Shown: positions 31,411 to 44,467, numbered from the stretch's first letter. The stretch is DNA of 64,000 nucleotides from Unio delphinus (GCA_029339505.1 JAQISU010000163.1:744001-808000); one strand, 5' to 3'. Notes: generated by a model not told the origin, from the letters alone. Made by a program: numbers and translations.

Positions 31411-33524
31411 AAGTGTGTATAGGAAAAGTACACCATGTAGGAGAAGAACCATCTAGCCGATCGTACATTAGACTGACCCAAAGACCTAAGACTCTTAAAC
31501 AAATATATTCTATCCGGAAAAGACCAATCCAGTAGGAGTCATATTTGTAGCGATGGACGACGTCTCAGAAATAGAAATGAACGTCCTGTAAATCAGCTTT
31601 TGTAATAGCTACAGATACCAAGTGGTTACAAGCTGTACTGTATCAACTATACGCAAATCTTCTCTGGAACCCGTGATAGCGAACGGCTGTAACATCTGCT
31701 TTGTGGCAGCTTTCGGAAACAAACAAACGGATTGGGCAGCGACAAAGGTACTGGAATCATCTTCAAAACAACTGATAGTGTATATACATCATCTTGTTGC
31801 ACACACTCAACGATTTTCCGTTTGATGCAATATTTAAAACAAGGTGGCTTCCAACTTCGTGGCCGGAATTATTCGCGATATGTGTGAATGCCACCTAGCA
31901 GACAATGCAGACTACATACACTGACATCGCTGGAGAAAAATCATAATTTTTAACGCCAAATTCCGAGGATGTTCACTCAAAGGTCTGCTTGTAAGTTAGA
32001 GGAAGTGCATCGAGCTCGATTCGCAGAAACTGTCGTCGCAGTCGCACTGAAACATGTATTGACCTGTTTGTGGTGCAGCCGCCAAGCAGTTTATTCAATG
32101 AATGGTGTTATCTGATCAGGCCAATAACGTTCGGGGGCACACACAAAAACTGGCAAATTTCTTCTCTCGCGAGTTCCCAGAAAAGCTTTAATAACTTCTC
32201 GGCTACCGGTTGACAGGGGATAGAAAATATTGCCGGACGGCAAATGATTACTAGAGACAATCAGCCATTCTCGATGTACGATACAAGAGGGACCGTATGA
32301 CCGATTAAAAACTGAACGAATAACTTAGAGACGGAGTGGACACATGGAAACAAAAACTTGCCATTTAATTTGAAATTGGTGGATTGATGCGGCGTTTAAG
32401 CATCCATTTTCGTTTTCTTTTCGAAATATATACTACAATCGACGATTTTTAAAGAAAAACGTCACTTTAGGTTGTGCTGAGAAATCAATAGCTTGTACCA
32501 ATTTAAACTAAGTGACAATATAAACTAGAATATCTATTTCATCGCAACAAATGTGTTTATCTTCTGCTTAAAAATTACGGACATAACGATAAGAAATCCC
32601 ATTAATGTATTAACAAAACACATGAACAGTGGGAACTTGAATGAATATTACCAAATTCGATGTTTCTAGTTTACAAAAATCTATTAAAACTTACAAAGAT
32701 ATTTCCGAGATGTTTTTGCACATAAGTTCTGTCTACATTTCACTTAAAATACTTTTTTTTCAAATTCTAATGAATTCGTGTACTAATTGATATCAATCAG
32801 ACCGAATAACAGGATCAATCAAACGCATGGTGTTAAGCTTGAGAATCGCTGGCGTGAAAACTACTAACTTAAAACGACACATGGAGATAAAACAAATTAC
32901 TTTTTTTAAAGAACGAAAGAAGTTCACAACATTTAGTAGCAAGTGTTAAAAAAATTAATTGACATCATTTGTGTTTGTCTCGATGGGAGAAGTACCCAAT
33001 ATAAAATAATGCATGGGAATGGCTATTATTTGCAAATATAAACAAGTTTTTACTCTTAAAATCAACAGAAAAGAAATGTATATTCTAGTAAAATAATGTT
33101 TGTTTCGTTTTAGATGCTTATATAGATATTCGAAACAATCAGTAGAAACACTTTTGTTTCACACTTATAGAAAACATACCTAAAATAAAACCATAGGGCG
33201 TGATAATGGGCGGTGTAACATATTGTGGAGGAGAATTCGTTAACTGAATAGAATACAGACTGACAACATAAACTTTATGACTATAATGTTATCATTTGTT
33301 TACCTTTTTAAATATAAAAAAGACATTATTTTTTTTTACAAAAGAGGTATTACTAAAGAATTAATTCTTAATCTTACCAGAACAAAATGAAAAAAATTAA
33401 TAAGTGGATTTATGATTATTAATGCACGCCAAGGTAATGTACTTTTGATCAATGTCTGGTTTGTGTGTGTGCGCGCTTATGTGTGTCTGTGTGTGATTTG
33501 GATTTTAACGGAGCTTTCACAATT
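31411..33524. other. Non-coding, nothing recognised
   Basis: Slightly more GC up to about 32300, then AT-rich. The short frames (for example 31622-31825) show no domain I know. The region before 32.3 kb has a less AT-rich, coding-like texture and could hold a decayed retroelement, but I cannot identify one. Confidence 0.35.
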
Positions 33525-33692
33525 GTTCAGTCATATCGCTATGATGTCTGCAGTGTGACAGTTTATGGTGATGTCTACCACTGAGGCATCATGCCGCACA
33601 CATGTAAAATGGTGTCCCACCCAGTCACATTATTCTGACACGAGGCCAACGAATCCTAACACTAACCTCTTAATGCTCGCGATCAAGAAGCA
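33525..33692 (-). mobile_element. SINE body relic, minus strand
   Basis: Read on the minus strand this has GCATTAAGAGG, TTGGCC, AATGTGACTGGGTGGGACA, GACATCACCATAAACTG and CACTGCAGACAT. These are the same landmarks in the same order as the plus-strand SINE at 41074-41336. The tRNA-like head is absent. The shared block resembles the conserved central domain of molluscan/metazoan SINEs that I recall as Nin-DC; that name is from memory. Confidence 0.7.
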
Positions 33693-33879
33693 AGACAATA
33701 GTAAGCACGATCTAGTTGTAATTATTCGCATAATAAATCCTTAACTCTTTAAACAAAAATCTAGAATCGATGTATATTTCGGTACTTAATAGTCAGATTG
33801 ACCTTTAAGTCTATTTCATAGTAATTATAGTCCATTAAAATCTTTAATATATTGCTAATAGTGATGTCAATTTTTCGCA

Positions 33880-34215
33880 ACAATAATTTATTCTACTGAT
33901 GGCCGTTTTTTTTTTCTTCTAATGATGGCATATATGTTTCTTTTTTCTAATGATGGCATAGCTGTTTCACTTGCTGTTTTCTACAGAGGATATTGACGTT
34001 TGATTGGCTGTTGTTTTTAATTCATGCCATAGCTGTTTCACTAGCGAATCTTTATTCTGATAGCATAGCTGTATCGTTAGCTGTTTTTCTACTAATGGCA
34101 TAGCCGTTTCAGGAGCCGTTTTCTACAGACTACGCGTAATGGCTGTTTCACTTGCTGGTGTTCTGCCGAAGACAACTTTTTCACTTGCTATTTTTCTACT
34201 TATGGTATAGTAAAA
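33880..34215 (+). repeat. Degenerate minisatellite (atggcatagctgtttcact theme)
   Basis: At least six diverged copies of a motif combining atggcatagctgtttcac and tgctgttttctac with variable spacing. Non-coding. Confidence 0.75.
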
Positions 34216-34239
34216 GTATTCCTTTGTAAATTATACGTT

Positions 34240-34925
34240 TATATCCTTTGAGAATCGCTTGAAGGTACATAATTGTGTAATAACCTTAATGATATGTTTT
34301 TAGAACTGTGTACGAATCTAATGGCTTATTTTTAGAATTGTGTACTAAGCTTAACTGCATATTTCTGGCAGTGTGTACTAACCCTAATGGCAGGCCCGCA
34401 CCTTGGAAATTCTGGGCCCCAGGCAGCTGACAAGAGTTCGGGCCCCTTTCGTGTCTCAAATATGTGCGTATATTTTAAAACTCGAAAAAGGGCGGGCCCC
34501 TATCTAGCTCGGTCCCCTGACAAGTGCCATGGTTGTCCCCCTCTCCCAGGTGCGAGCCTACTAATGGAATGTTTCTAGAATTCTCTGCTAAGCGTAATGT
34601 CATGTGTCTAGAATTCTCTACTAAGCGTAATGGCATGTTTCTAGAATTCTCTACTAAGCGTAATGTCATGTGTCTAGAATTGTGTAATAACCTTAATTAC
34701 ACGTTTCTAGAACTGTTTACTAAGCGTAATGGCATGTTTCTAGAATTGTGTAATAACCTTAATTACACGTTTCTAGAATTGTTTACTAAGCGTAATGACA
34801 TATTTCTAGAAGTGTTTACCAACCTTATCGGCACATTTTGAGAACTGTGCGCTAATTTTGATAGCATATTTGTAGAATTATGTACTAATCTTAATAGCAT
34901 GTATCTAGAATTTATCTACTATATG
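34240..34925 (+). repeat. 33-bp minisatellite, about 15 copies, interrupted by a MITE
   Basis: Unit of about 33 bp built on tagaattgtgtactaacctt and aatggcatgtttc. The copies after 34560 are more uniform than those before it. A 170-bp GC-rich element (34391-34560) interrupts the array. A 105-codon frame across the array is a repeat translation (33 is a multiple of 3). Confidence 0.9.
34391..34560. mobile_element. hAT-like MITE inside the 33-bp array
   Basis: The ends CAGGCCCGCACCT and AGGTGCGAGCCTA are imperfect inverted repeats (11 of 13). CTAATGG flanks both sides (34384-34390 and 34561-34567), consistent with most of an 8-bp duplication. The interior is rich in gggcccc. Non-coding. Confidence 0.7.
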
Positions 34926-35820
34926 AGAGAGTATTGAACGAGTTTAATGTATGCGTTATTTGATGGTAATATTGACAACGATAACATTCCTTTTTGGAGT
35001 ATATCTTGTTGAGACTACTATTGAAAAAGCGAGAAAAAAACATATTTAATATTTACACTCGTTTTAACGTGCTGTCTGCGTGTCGCTTAAGTTTAATTTT
35101 GGACGCTGCACGAAAATATCGAGGGGTCTTATTTGAACTGAATGGAATTCTTGTTTCGACAGGTCAATCAAACTGTCCTTCTTTGCGTTTTTTCTCTTGA
35201 GCTATGTTACTATTCTGCCAGCAACGGGAAATAACAAAACATATTTGGAGGAGTATAGCTTTACCACATAGTATCCATTTCGTTGTTGTCTCCACACATT
35301 GTCTTTGATCCGCTTTAACGGGTATCATGAAAATGAGTAGATGAGAGTTGGCATTATGATGGTATTTTTGTCGATGTTGCTTTTGGACTTGCTCTATTGG
35401 CAGCTAAGTAGCGGATTCTATTCATGTGTCCGAGCTCTAGTTGCAGTGTCTCTCTTTCATTTGATGGTGTTCGGGGTATTTGTTTCCTTTTCTTTGTCTT
35501 CTTTGTTCTCTTGTAATATTGTTTTTATTTACTTGCTCGTGTAGTAGCATATCAATTTTTTTCTTTTCTTTGTCCTCGTTTTGGCCTTTGCAGTCACTAT
35601 TCGATTCCAAAGGTAGAAGTGAACGAATAATATGCAAGCAGTCCGCTTGCTGCATTTTCGTTCACGGTTCAGCAAGTTATTTCAGTTGTTCTTTATGATG
35701 TTATTTTGTACTTAAAAAAATGAAATTTAAACAAATCTTATTTTTTGTTTGGAGTTCGATATTTTATTTTAGTAATTTACGTCAAGTCAAAGAAATCCGG
35801 GAAAATCACTTGTTTGTTTT
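34926..35820. other. Non-coding, nothing recognised
   Basis: Short frames with Leu/Phe/Ser-rich translations of T-rich DNA only (for example 35341-35544 and 35480-35698). No motif supports a gene. Confidence 0.4.
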
Positions 35821-36525
35821 AGTGACATCATGGAGCCAGTAAATGAGCTTTTAACATTATTTGTGACATCAATGAGCCATTAAATGAGTCTTTGATATTT
35901 TTAGTGACATCAAGGAGCCAGTAAATGAGCTTTAAACATTATTTGTGACATCAATGAGCCCATAAATGAGTCTTTGATATTTTTAGTGACATCATGGAGC
36001 CAGTAAATGAGCTTTTAACATTATTTGTGACATCAATGAGCCATTAAATGAGTCTTTGATATTTTTAGTGACATCAAGGAGCCAGTAAATGAGCTTTTAA
36101 CATTATTTGTGGCATCAATGAGCCACTAAATCAGCCTTTAACATTTTAGTGACATCATTGAGCCAATTAATGATCTTTTAATATTTTTATGACATCAATA
36201 AGCAAATAAATGAGCTTTTAACAAATTTGGCACATCAATGAGCCACTAAATGAGTCTTTAACATTTCTAGTGACATCAATGAGCCAATAAATGAGCCTGT
36301 AACATTTTTTGTGTGACACCAATAAGCCAATAAATGAGCTTTTAACATTTGTTATGACATCAATGAGCCTCTAAATGAATCTTTAACATTTCTAATGACA
36401 TCAATGAAACAATACATAAGCCTTTAACATTTTTTGTGACATCAATGACCCACTAAATGAGTCTTTAACATTTATAGTGACACTAATGAGCCAATAAATG
36501 AGCCTTTAATATTTTAGTGACTTGT
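35821..36525 (+). repeat. 41-42-bp minisatellite, about 17 copies, dimeric at its left end
   Basis: Units read tgacatcaatgagccaataa plus atgagtctttaacatttt.ag. In the first 300 bp two variants alternate (ggagccagtaaatgagc then tgagccattaaatgagtc), forming an 83-bp dimer repeated about three times. Later units are monomeric and more diverged. Confidence 0.93.
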
Positions 36526-39029
36526 AAATTACTTACGCGCCAGCGTACCTCTAATATTAAAACAATTCAGTGGGAAATATATTTAAAAAAAATCCGGTGT
36601 GTTGGGCTTCAAATCTGCTAGTAAACATGCCTGTGGAAAACCTGAAGCATCAATAATGACATAATTTAGTTGTGGTGATCCCAATTTTTTTAGACATCTT
36701 TTACTCGAGATTAGTCTCTTTGCCATTTGAACAGTATTATATTTGGACCTCAGGGTGCACTGTCTTGTTTTGCTTGAATACGTGGTTTGTTATGTAAATT
36801 AAACTTGTGCGATGTATATGATGTCCTTTTCATGCAACCAAAGTCAAATGTATTTTTCATCAGTTTAGACTGAAGAAAACAATTCGCAAAAAAGGGTTCT
36901 TCATGACTTTCTTTGAGTAATGAACATGTATGTGTACGTTGTTTATAACACCAAGAATCGCCTTGCGGTTAGAGAGCAAGAACAGACTTGTTTGTACATA
37001 TATTCGATCATACGTTTGACTAATTCGGTATTACCAAAACCAATTGATCCTGACATTAACATATTATAGGGATGTTGAAGGTATAACGCCTCCGAATATT
37101 TACGATCTGAAAATGTGCACTCCACTATGAGAACTGACGACGCAGCCATAACTATATGCTCAATTCTCTGAAAGCAGATTTGCATTACGCTCATTTCTCT
37201 GAAAGCAGATTTGCCAAACACGACCTTTCATACAAGGAAATGATAGTGGTCTTATTGCGACTATATGGTCTTAAGCACAGTAATAGAACAGAGCGACAAA
37301 CCAAAGGGTTTTGCAAAATTCAACAAGTAGTTTAATTTCCTAGAATACAAAATGAAAATTTTAAAGCACTGACAGTATTGTGAATTCATTTCCAAATAGC
37401 CGTACAAGTTCTATCATCAGGCCGTAAACAATAAAGTTGTAACTAAATTCCGGTGTTCTAATTATGATCAATCGCTAAAGGCGTTGGGGTGCAGGTACCG
37501 TTGAATGTGTTCATGTGTTAATGTACGTTGAGGTGCATGTAGCGTTGAATGTGTTAATGTACCTCTATCCTGAATATGCCCATCATTGAATTCAATATAA
37601 ATCCAAGTTAATCTTTCTGTCTAATAATAGTATGTAAGGTAACATTAGTGTTTATAGCGAATAATAACTTGAATAAAAAGGTCAACCAAATCAAATAATA
37701 AACACAACAATAAGAATGATTTTGCTACAAGATGTTAAAGCAAGAATTAAACATTTCTCAAGTAAACAAGATTATGTTAAATACTTAAACCAAACCATGG
37801 TCGAGTTTTCAGATAAAAGCCAATTTTTAAACATTTTTAAATTGTCATCAAGATAAAGTACGTTACTAAAATTATATCAAAGAACATGATAAGCATGTTT
37901 CTGACTCTAAGTACAATAATGATTATAAAATGTAACCCACTCTACCATATTAAAATAACCATTATTATTTGTTGACAAAATAAATTTAGAAAACCCATCA
38001 GTGTCTGGTCAGGAACAACATGAACTTAATTTGGACAAGGTTAATTCCGAACAATACTTATTCATAATCATTGAGAAAAACTTACAAATGCAAATGAAAT
38101 ATTACAAATTAAATATGCGTGATAGTTTCATTTGGATAATATAAGAAATATACATTCACTCTTACAGCTGCTGCGGCGGAAATACGTTATTATTGTTTTT
38201 CTTTCTTTTGTTAGAACATGAACTATGTTGGTACATTTGGCTGTTGGTGGTTGTCTAATTGATTAAATATACTTGAATTACAACAAAATAAAAAACACAA
38301 TATGAATGATATATCTATTGTGAACTATGCCTGAGGTTAGGAGATCAAACCTAATACATTTTTCAGTCGCGTAGATCATTTCGACGTGTTACAAAATGTC
38401 TTGGTACAGGAGTTTTGCTGACACTCACACCACTGTAGCTTTTTATTCAGCACTAATCATAACACATTTTAACCAAAATGATTTTCGCATGCATTTTTTC
38501 TTTTACTTCCAATCACGCCCAAAACTAACATTGAACTGTGTGTCTCTTTTCCCCAATTACAAAATTCCCGCTTCTAATATTCTTTCTAAAGAAAAAGCAT
38601 GATGTGACTAATTTGCAATTAATTGTTCAATATATTGCTGGATGAAATACATATGAAATTTGTATTCGATGCTTATGAAATTAATAAACTCTGACCATAA
38701 AAAAAATTGCCAATGAAATTAATATTATCTTTATGAATGCTATAAAAAGACATATTTTACAATACATTTCACTTGGTATTTCTTCTTGTTAACTTTTTAA
38801 CTATTTAATCAAAGTGTGAGTTAAACACATATATGCATAATGTCCTTTACATTCAAACGGCACATTTGACACACAGATTTTCGACGTGAGCATGATGTGA
38901 AGAAACAAAAAACAATAATATAAAGGGAAAAAAATCATACAGAGTGACAACCCCCCCCCCCTATGATCCATTCTGACATAGGACCTTCATTATTATACTA
39001 AATTAATTTAGTATTAACTTAATTTGAGT
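36526..39029. other. Non-coding, nothing recognised
   Basis: AT-rich. A small duplication at 37490-37565 (gaatgtgtt.atgt twice) and a C-run at 38950-38961 are the only structures seen. Confidence 0.4.
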
Positions 39030-39598
39030 ATGAAGTGGATGAAATGGGATAAACTGTAATTGAGAGCCCCAACAGCAAATTATCAAAACTTCTATGAGGT
39101 GTTAAAAGATTTTAACGAGAGCGCAAAACAAATAGCCGGTGAAGATGTTATTGAATTTATCGACGATGTCGAAGAAGCTCCTTGTGTCGATGATATCTAC
39201 GAGAGTATCAACAATGTGATTGTGTACGACGATGTGGTCATGGACCAAAAAAAAACTGCTAGGATATTTTCAATCGGAAGACATAAAAAAAATGAATATT
39301 ATTTACATTTCTCAACGATATACTAACATACCTAGTATGGTCAGAGATAACTGTAATAATATTTCGGTTTTTAACGGAGTTAATATACATGCGATACAAA
39401 ACATTCACCGGTCTTGGTGTAGCGGTGATATGGACTATAATGAATTTAAAAAAATTCGCTAACTCCACTTGGAATATTCCCCAAGGATGTATAACGATTC
39501 ATTTAGAAGACCCTCAAGTACGATATCGAATTGGATTAGATAACAAATATGTAGTTAAAACTCAGGCAACCAGCTATTTGGAAGCACCCACGCGATGA
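39030..39598 (+). pseudogene. Second Polinton-type packaging ATPase, partial relic
   Basis: Coding similar to the intact ATPase at 5129-5800, from about its residue 51 to the end: MKWMKWDKL, YEVLKDFNESA, NNVIVYDDVVM (Walker B), ARIFSIGRHKK, IIYISQRYTNIP, VRDNCNN, SVFNGVN, YRIGLD. The Walker A part is missing. A TAA lies at about 39057. Two frame changes follow, at A-runs near 39286 and 39449. The last piece adds a tail (KTQATSYLEAPTR) not present in the intact gene. No other Polinton gene is visible nearby, so this is an isolated fossil from a different, diverged copy. Confidence 0.88.
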
Positions 39599-39724
39599 TT
39601 TTTTCACACACACATATGAAAAATAAAGTGGGGAAAAATATATATACAAGGCTCTATTTGGCAAAATAAACCCTCGTATCAAATGGTCTGTTCACCTGCT
39701 CTACTACTATATAATTCCTTTAGA

Positions 39725-39726
<2 letters not shown>

Positions 39727-39787
<61 letters not shown>
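39727..39787. repeat. (ATT)n microsatellite
   Basis: About 20 ATT units; the poly-Tyr frame through it is an artefact. Confidence 0.97.
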
Positions 39788-39789
<2 letters not shown>

Positions 39790-39799
39790 CAAGTTTGCG

Positions 39800-40581
39800 T
39801 CGAGAACCTATAATTTGATAGTAGCTAATTTTCTAGCGTCAAGTTTGTTTTTCATAACGATAACTTTCTATTCTCGTTGAGCAAATATGGAAATTAATAC
39901 ATATTAATCTATGTTGCAAAGTTATGATAAATGAAACTTCATCTAGAACCACTACTATAACCATACCACACCAAATGATAACATAAAAAATCAACAAATG
40001 TTTATCCGAGTAGCCATATATATATTCCCAAATTCATCAAGCCATTTCAACATGCTGCACCATGCTCGATCCATTCTTCTTATTACATGTTAAAAAATAG
40101 ACATACTAATTGGAGCATGAAGTACAATGCATTTCTTCTCTCTCCTCCCTCCCCAACACAAACACACACGCGCACGCACGTACACACAATTGCTGTCTTT
40201 TCATCTCCTGAATCAACAGGTCTCAAAAGTAATTCTAGATTTCAGATAGTTTTGTTCTATTGAACTGGGTCACATTCAACAACACGGCTAAATAGTTTAA
40301 AACTTGATTTGAAATTAATTTCATTTCTTTAAATAAGTAAAATGTTGTAAACGTTTAAATATTTCAAGACTTGAAATCCAGAAAATGTTAATATTGCAAC
40401 AACAACAAAAAACGCATTTCTTTTAATTTAGGCAAGCTTGTAGAACTGTAGAAAAGATTACAAAATGCATTAGGTCAGTGTACTAAACCAGCTCTCCTAA
40501 ATTGCTTCCTATATTAGTCTGAGCAGACGACAAAGTTATCACCGGAGTTTTAAATTGCTAGTACTGACACTTCGCGAAAAA

Positions 40582-40661
<80 letters not shown>

Positions 40662-41073
40662 GCACTCAAATATTGTAAAGTAAACATTAATATTCGTATC
40701 TATTGATTTTTTTCTCTCTGTCTCCGTAACATCAACAATGAGTCACGCCATACATAAACATTGGGACCAATGATTAACTTGAAACCTTGCACTGACAATA
40801 CGTATCAATGCCGTTGCTGAATTCCTCAGCAGAACAGTTGAGCAGAAGTCAATTTTCCCATATTGATGTGGCTTCCTTCAATGACAAGTCTGAGCAGACA
40901 ATCGAGTTAGGTTTGTCCTCTATAAACTTAATTTTCATGAATGAATTACATAAGATCGTTGAGCAAATGTGGATCAAAGGAGATGAAAGTTGGCTTTACT
41001 TGTGATATATCTATTCAAACTCACCTTTAAGTGCTGTTATATTTTGAGTGAATTATTGTACCTTAGAAATGAT
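39800..41073. other. Non-coding with a (TA)n tract
   Basis: (TA)n at about 40589-40657. The rest is AT-rich with no supported frame (40808-41005 is a 65-codon frame without recognisable content). Confidence 0.5.
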
Positions 41074-41336
41074 CGCTCCGGCGGCCTTAATGGTTAGAGC
41101 ATCCGCCTGGGATGATGGATGTCGCGGTTTCGAAACCCGGCCGAATCATACCAAAAATTTAGAAAATGGTACTAACAGCTGCCTCGCTTGGCGCTCAGCA
41201 TTAAGAGGTCTGGTCGGCCTGATGTAGCGATAATGTGAGCGGGTGGGACATGAAACCACATATCTACAGCATGATGCAATAGTGCTAGACATCACTATAA
41301 ACTGCCACACTGCAGACATCGTAGCGATGTGAATGA
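41074..41336 (+). mobile_element. tRNA-derived SINE, complete-looking
   Basis: A tRNA-like head with a box A-like TTAATGGTTAGAGCATC (from 41087) and a box B-like GGTTTCGAAACCC (41126-41138) forms the internal RNA polymerase III promoter. The body follows with GGCGCTCAGCATTAAGAGG, GGTCGGCCTGATG, ATAATGTGAGCGGGTGGGACA, AGACATCACTATAAACTG and CACTGCAGACATCGTAGCGAT. The body matches the minus-strand relic at 33525-33692 and, from memory, the conserved Nin-DC-type SINE domain. No clear target duplication seen. Confidence 0.8.
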
Positions 41337-41800
41337 AACAAAAGTAAAAAGCTACTTTATGAAGAAACAAAATTCTAATCCAAACAGTAACATAGAAAGA
41401 TGCCATAGACGAAAACGTGAAGACAAGTTTTTTATATATAAAAAAGATGAAAAAGATTGTGTTCGTGCTATCTTACAAACTCCATTATTTAAAGAAAAAA
41501 ATGTTAAAGAACTTTTGCAAACATTTGATTACAGAGTTACATGTTTGCAGCATGCATTAAAGCCATGAAAACTATGGCAACGTACAAAATGGAAACAGAC
41601 TCAATGTCACCGCTTGGAGTATGGTTTAAAAGCAAACAAACAAAGACAATTTTTTTAAAAAACATAATCTACCGTCTTTATTATTTGTTACCTGCTTATT
41701 AAGTTGATTGTACGGAGCACATTTTAATGTTGATTACAAAAGTATAAAAGCGTGACTGGCGATCATTTAACATTATATATCTGTAAATCTCTCTCAGTCC
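41337..41800. other. Non-coding, nothing recognised
   Basis: A 79-codon Lys-rich frame (41329-41568) starts inside the SINE tail. It shows no domain, so I do not call a gene. Confidence 0.4.
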
Positions 41801-41814
41801 CTATTTCCCTAACG

Positions 41815-41923
<109 letters not shown>

Positions 41924-41939
41924 CTATGAAACAATAGCA

Positions 41940-43149
41940 AAAGCTGAAGACAAAACATTAGGAAATTCCGATGGTGTTGACTGTCATAATGAACGTAGTT
42001 TCCTGCATCTCGTTGATGTTACAAACTCCATATATATCTATATCAGCTTAGCATTTTTAATTCCATTAGTTACATCTATATTCAATTCCAATAGACCTCC
42101 ATAATATCCCAACAATAATGTTAAGTCGCAATTAGTCATAAAGTGTCCCAAACGTTAGTGTCTCTTTTCTGGTTCAGGATCTCTTAAATTTCCAGATTCC
42201 CTTCGACTTGAACAATTTATAAACGAAAACACTTCTACTTAGCCAGAAGAAAAAAAGTTCCTGCTTCGGCAGAAAAAAAAAATCGACTGCTAAAACTTCA
42301 CTTAAAGACACTAAAACCATTCAATTTCTTGTGAGGAACACATCTCCTCCTCTAGTTTATCTAACCAGGATTAAATGTCTCTAACCGTTAAAATTGTAAC
42401 ACTCCCATCGAATTCAGAATAACTCTTTTTGGACCGCCTTTAATAACAACCATTCTGGAAAATATAACTTTATTACATCTAGTTCAAATGGTTCATATTT
42501 CCCATTTTGGGGATCTGGTTTGTCATTTTCCGAGACATGACCTTAAATTAACATCTCTGTCACACCGATATTGGTCCGACACTGGTTCAAATTCGCTTAT
42601 GCCTCCAAGCAAGGGAGGTTAACTATTAAGTTATTGCGTGTCTAGCCCATACTTTCATCTTAATGGTTATGTGTCACGCTGACCACTACAGAATGTACTT
42701 CAAAATTACCTACAAAATGTTGCACAATTAAGATATCATTATCTGCTGGTTTGTCTTAACTAAATACAGTATTTAAAAAATTCTTTCCGCATCAGTTCAT
42801 TAATAAGTCTACTTACCTATCGTTGATAAAATATGTGGGTATTACGAAAAATATCTTGATGAAATAAACAATATCATGTGCATAGTATACCGGTTAGCAG
42901 ATATAAGTACAAATACATATAGCATAGTGTTTCGGGAACTAAATTGTTGGCAGCAAACAGATTTCGTCTGATTGACAACTATACGCATAATGTAGATACT
43001 TCAAGTGTTACATTCTTAAGCTACGAACAACATCAACAAACTATACCATACACACATTCACTGTACAAAAATGGAATGAATGATTAACTTAAAATAAAAC
43101 TAATATTGCAAAATATATGACATAATTTGTGAAAATCCACAAAAAGCTG
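41940..43149. other. Non-coding left flank of the satellite
   Basis: AT-rich sequence with no supported frame or repeat. Confidence 0.4.
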
Positions 43150-43362
43150 ACTAGTTGGTTAGGTATCTAAATATCTCCATACTAGTTGGTTAGGTGTCTA
43201 AATATCTCCATACTAGTTGGGTAGGTATCTAAATATCTCCAAACTAGTTGGTTAGGTATCTAAATATCTCCATACTAGTTGGGTAGGTATCTAAATATCT
43301 CCATACTAGTTGGTTAGGTATCTAAATATCTCCATACTAGCTGGTTAGGTATCTAAATATCT

Positions 43363-43570
43363 CAGAGGCGTAGCTAAGGTGGGTGGGGTGGTGCAGGGGG
43401 TACATATGTCACCGGGCGCCATACTGGTGGGGGCGCCAAAATGGGCTTTGAAATAGGTTGTAACGGGTAATGGTGATTTTATTGATGAAAAAAATGAGTT
43501 TCATAGTTGAGGAGGGGGGGGGGGGAATGAATATTGTCCCCGGGCGCCAAACACTCTAGCTACGCCTATG
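43363..43570 (+). mobile_element. hAT-like MITE within the satellite, copy 1
   Basis: Inverted ends CAGAGGCGTAGCTA and TAGCTACGCCTATG (one mismatch), flanked on both sides by AAATATCT (43355-43362 and 43571-43578). The unit contains AAATATCT once, so this is a genuine 8-bp target duplication. The interior has tgtcaccgggcgccatac, gggggcgccaaaatgggc and a G-run. An 8-bp duplication and CAG ends indicate hAT. No coding capacity; minus-strand frames of 60-68 codons in some copies are artefacts. Confidence 0.88.
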
Positions 43571-44260
43571 AAATATCTCCATACTAGTTGGTTAGGTATA
43601 TAAATATCTCCATACTAGCTCGTTAGGTATATAAATATCTCCATACTAGTTGGTTAGGTATCTAAATATCTCCAAACTAGTTGGTTCGGTATCTAAATAT
43701 CTCCATACTAGTTGGTTAGGTATCTAAATATCTCCATACTAGCTGGTTAGGTATCTAAATATCTCCATACTAGGTGGTTAGGTATCTAAATATCTCCATA
43801 CTAGTTGGTTAGGTATCTAAATATCTCCATACTAGCTGGTTAGGTATCTAAATATCTACATACTAGTTGGTTAAATATCTAAATATCTCCATACTACCTG
43901 ATTAGGTATCTAAATATCTCCATACTAGTTGGTTAGGTATCTAAATATCTCCATACTAGTTGGTTAGGTGTCTAAATATCTCAATACTAGTTGGGTAGGT
44001 ATCTAAATATCTCCAAACTAGTTGGTTAGGTATCTAAATATCTCCACACTAGCTGGTTAGGTATCTAAATATCTCCATACTAGTTGGTTAGGTGTCTAAA
44101 TATCTCCATACTAGTTGGGTAGGTATCTAAATATCTCCAAACTAGTTGGTTAGGTATCTAAATATCTCCATACTAGTTGGGTAGGTATCTAAATATCTCC
44201 ATACTAGTTGGTTAGGTATCTAAATATCTCCATACTAGCTGGTTAGGTATCTAAATATCT

Positions 44261-44467
44261 CAGAGGCGTAGCTAAGGTGGGTGGGGTGGTGCAGGGGGTA
44301 CATATGTCACCGGGCGCCATACTGGTGGGGGCGCCAAAATGGGCTTTGAAATAGGTTGTAACGGGTAATGGTGATTTTATTGATGAAAATAATGAGTTTC
44401 ATAGTTGAGGAGGGGGGGGGGGAATGAATATTGTCCGCGGGCGCCAAACACTCTAGCTACGCCTATG
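44261..44467 (+). mobile_element. hAT-like MITE within the satellite, copy 2
   Basis: Nearly identical to copy 1 (shares aaggtgggtggggtggtgca), same flanks. The start is 898 bp after copy 1, so copies 1 and 2 mark a recent block duplication. Confidence 0.88.

Noticed and set aside
31129..31502. Minus-strand ORFs of 73-113 codons with FRCGFVWS-type repeats
   Set aside because: They are translations of the 32-bp minisatellite in several frames; the unit length is not a multiple of 3.
31004..32300. Decayed LTR retroelement
   Set aside because: The texture is somewhat coding-like, but I could not find protease, RT or integrase motifs in any frame.
41074..41150. Functional tRNA gene
   Set aside because: Only box A and box B are tRNA-like; the conserved SINE body follows without a terminator.
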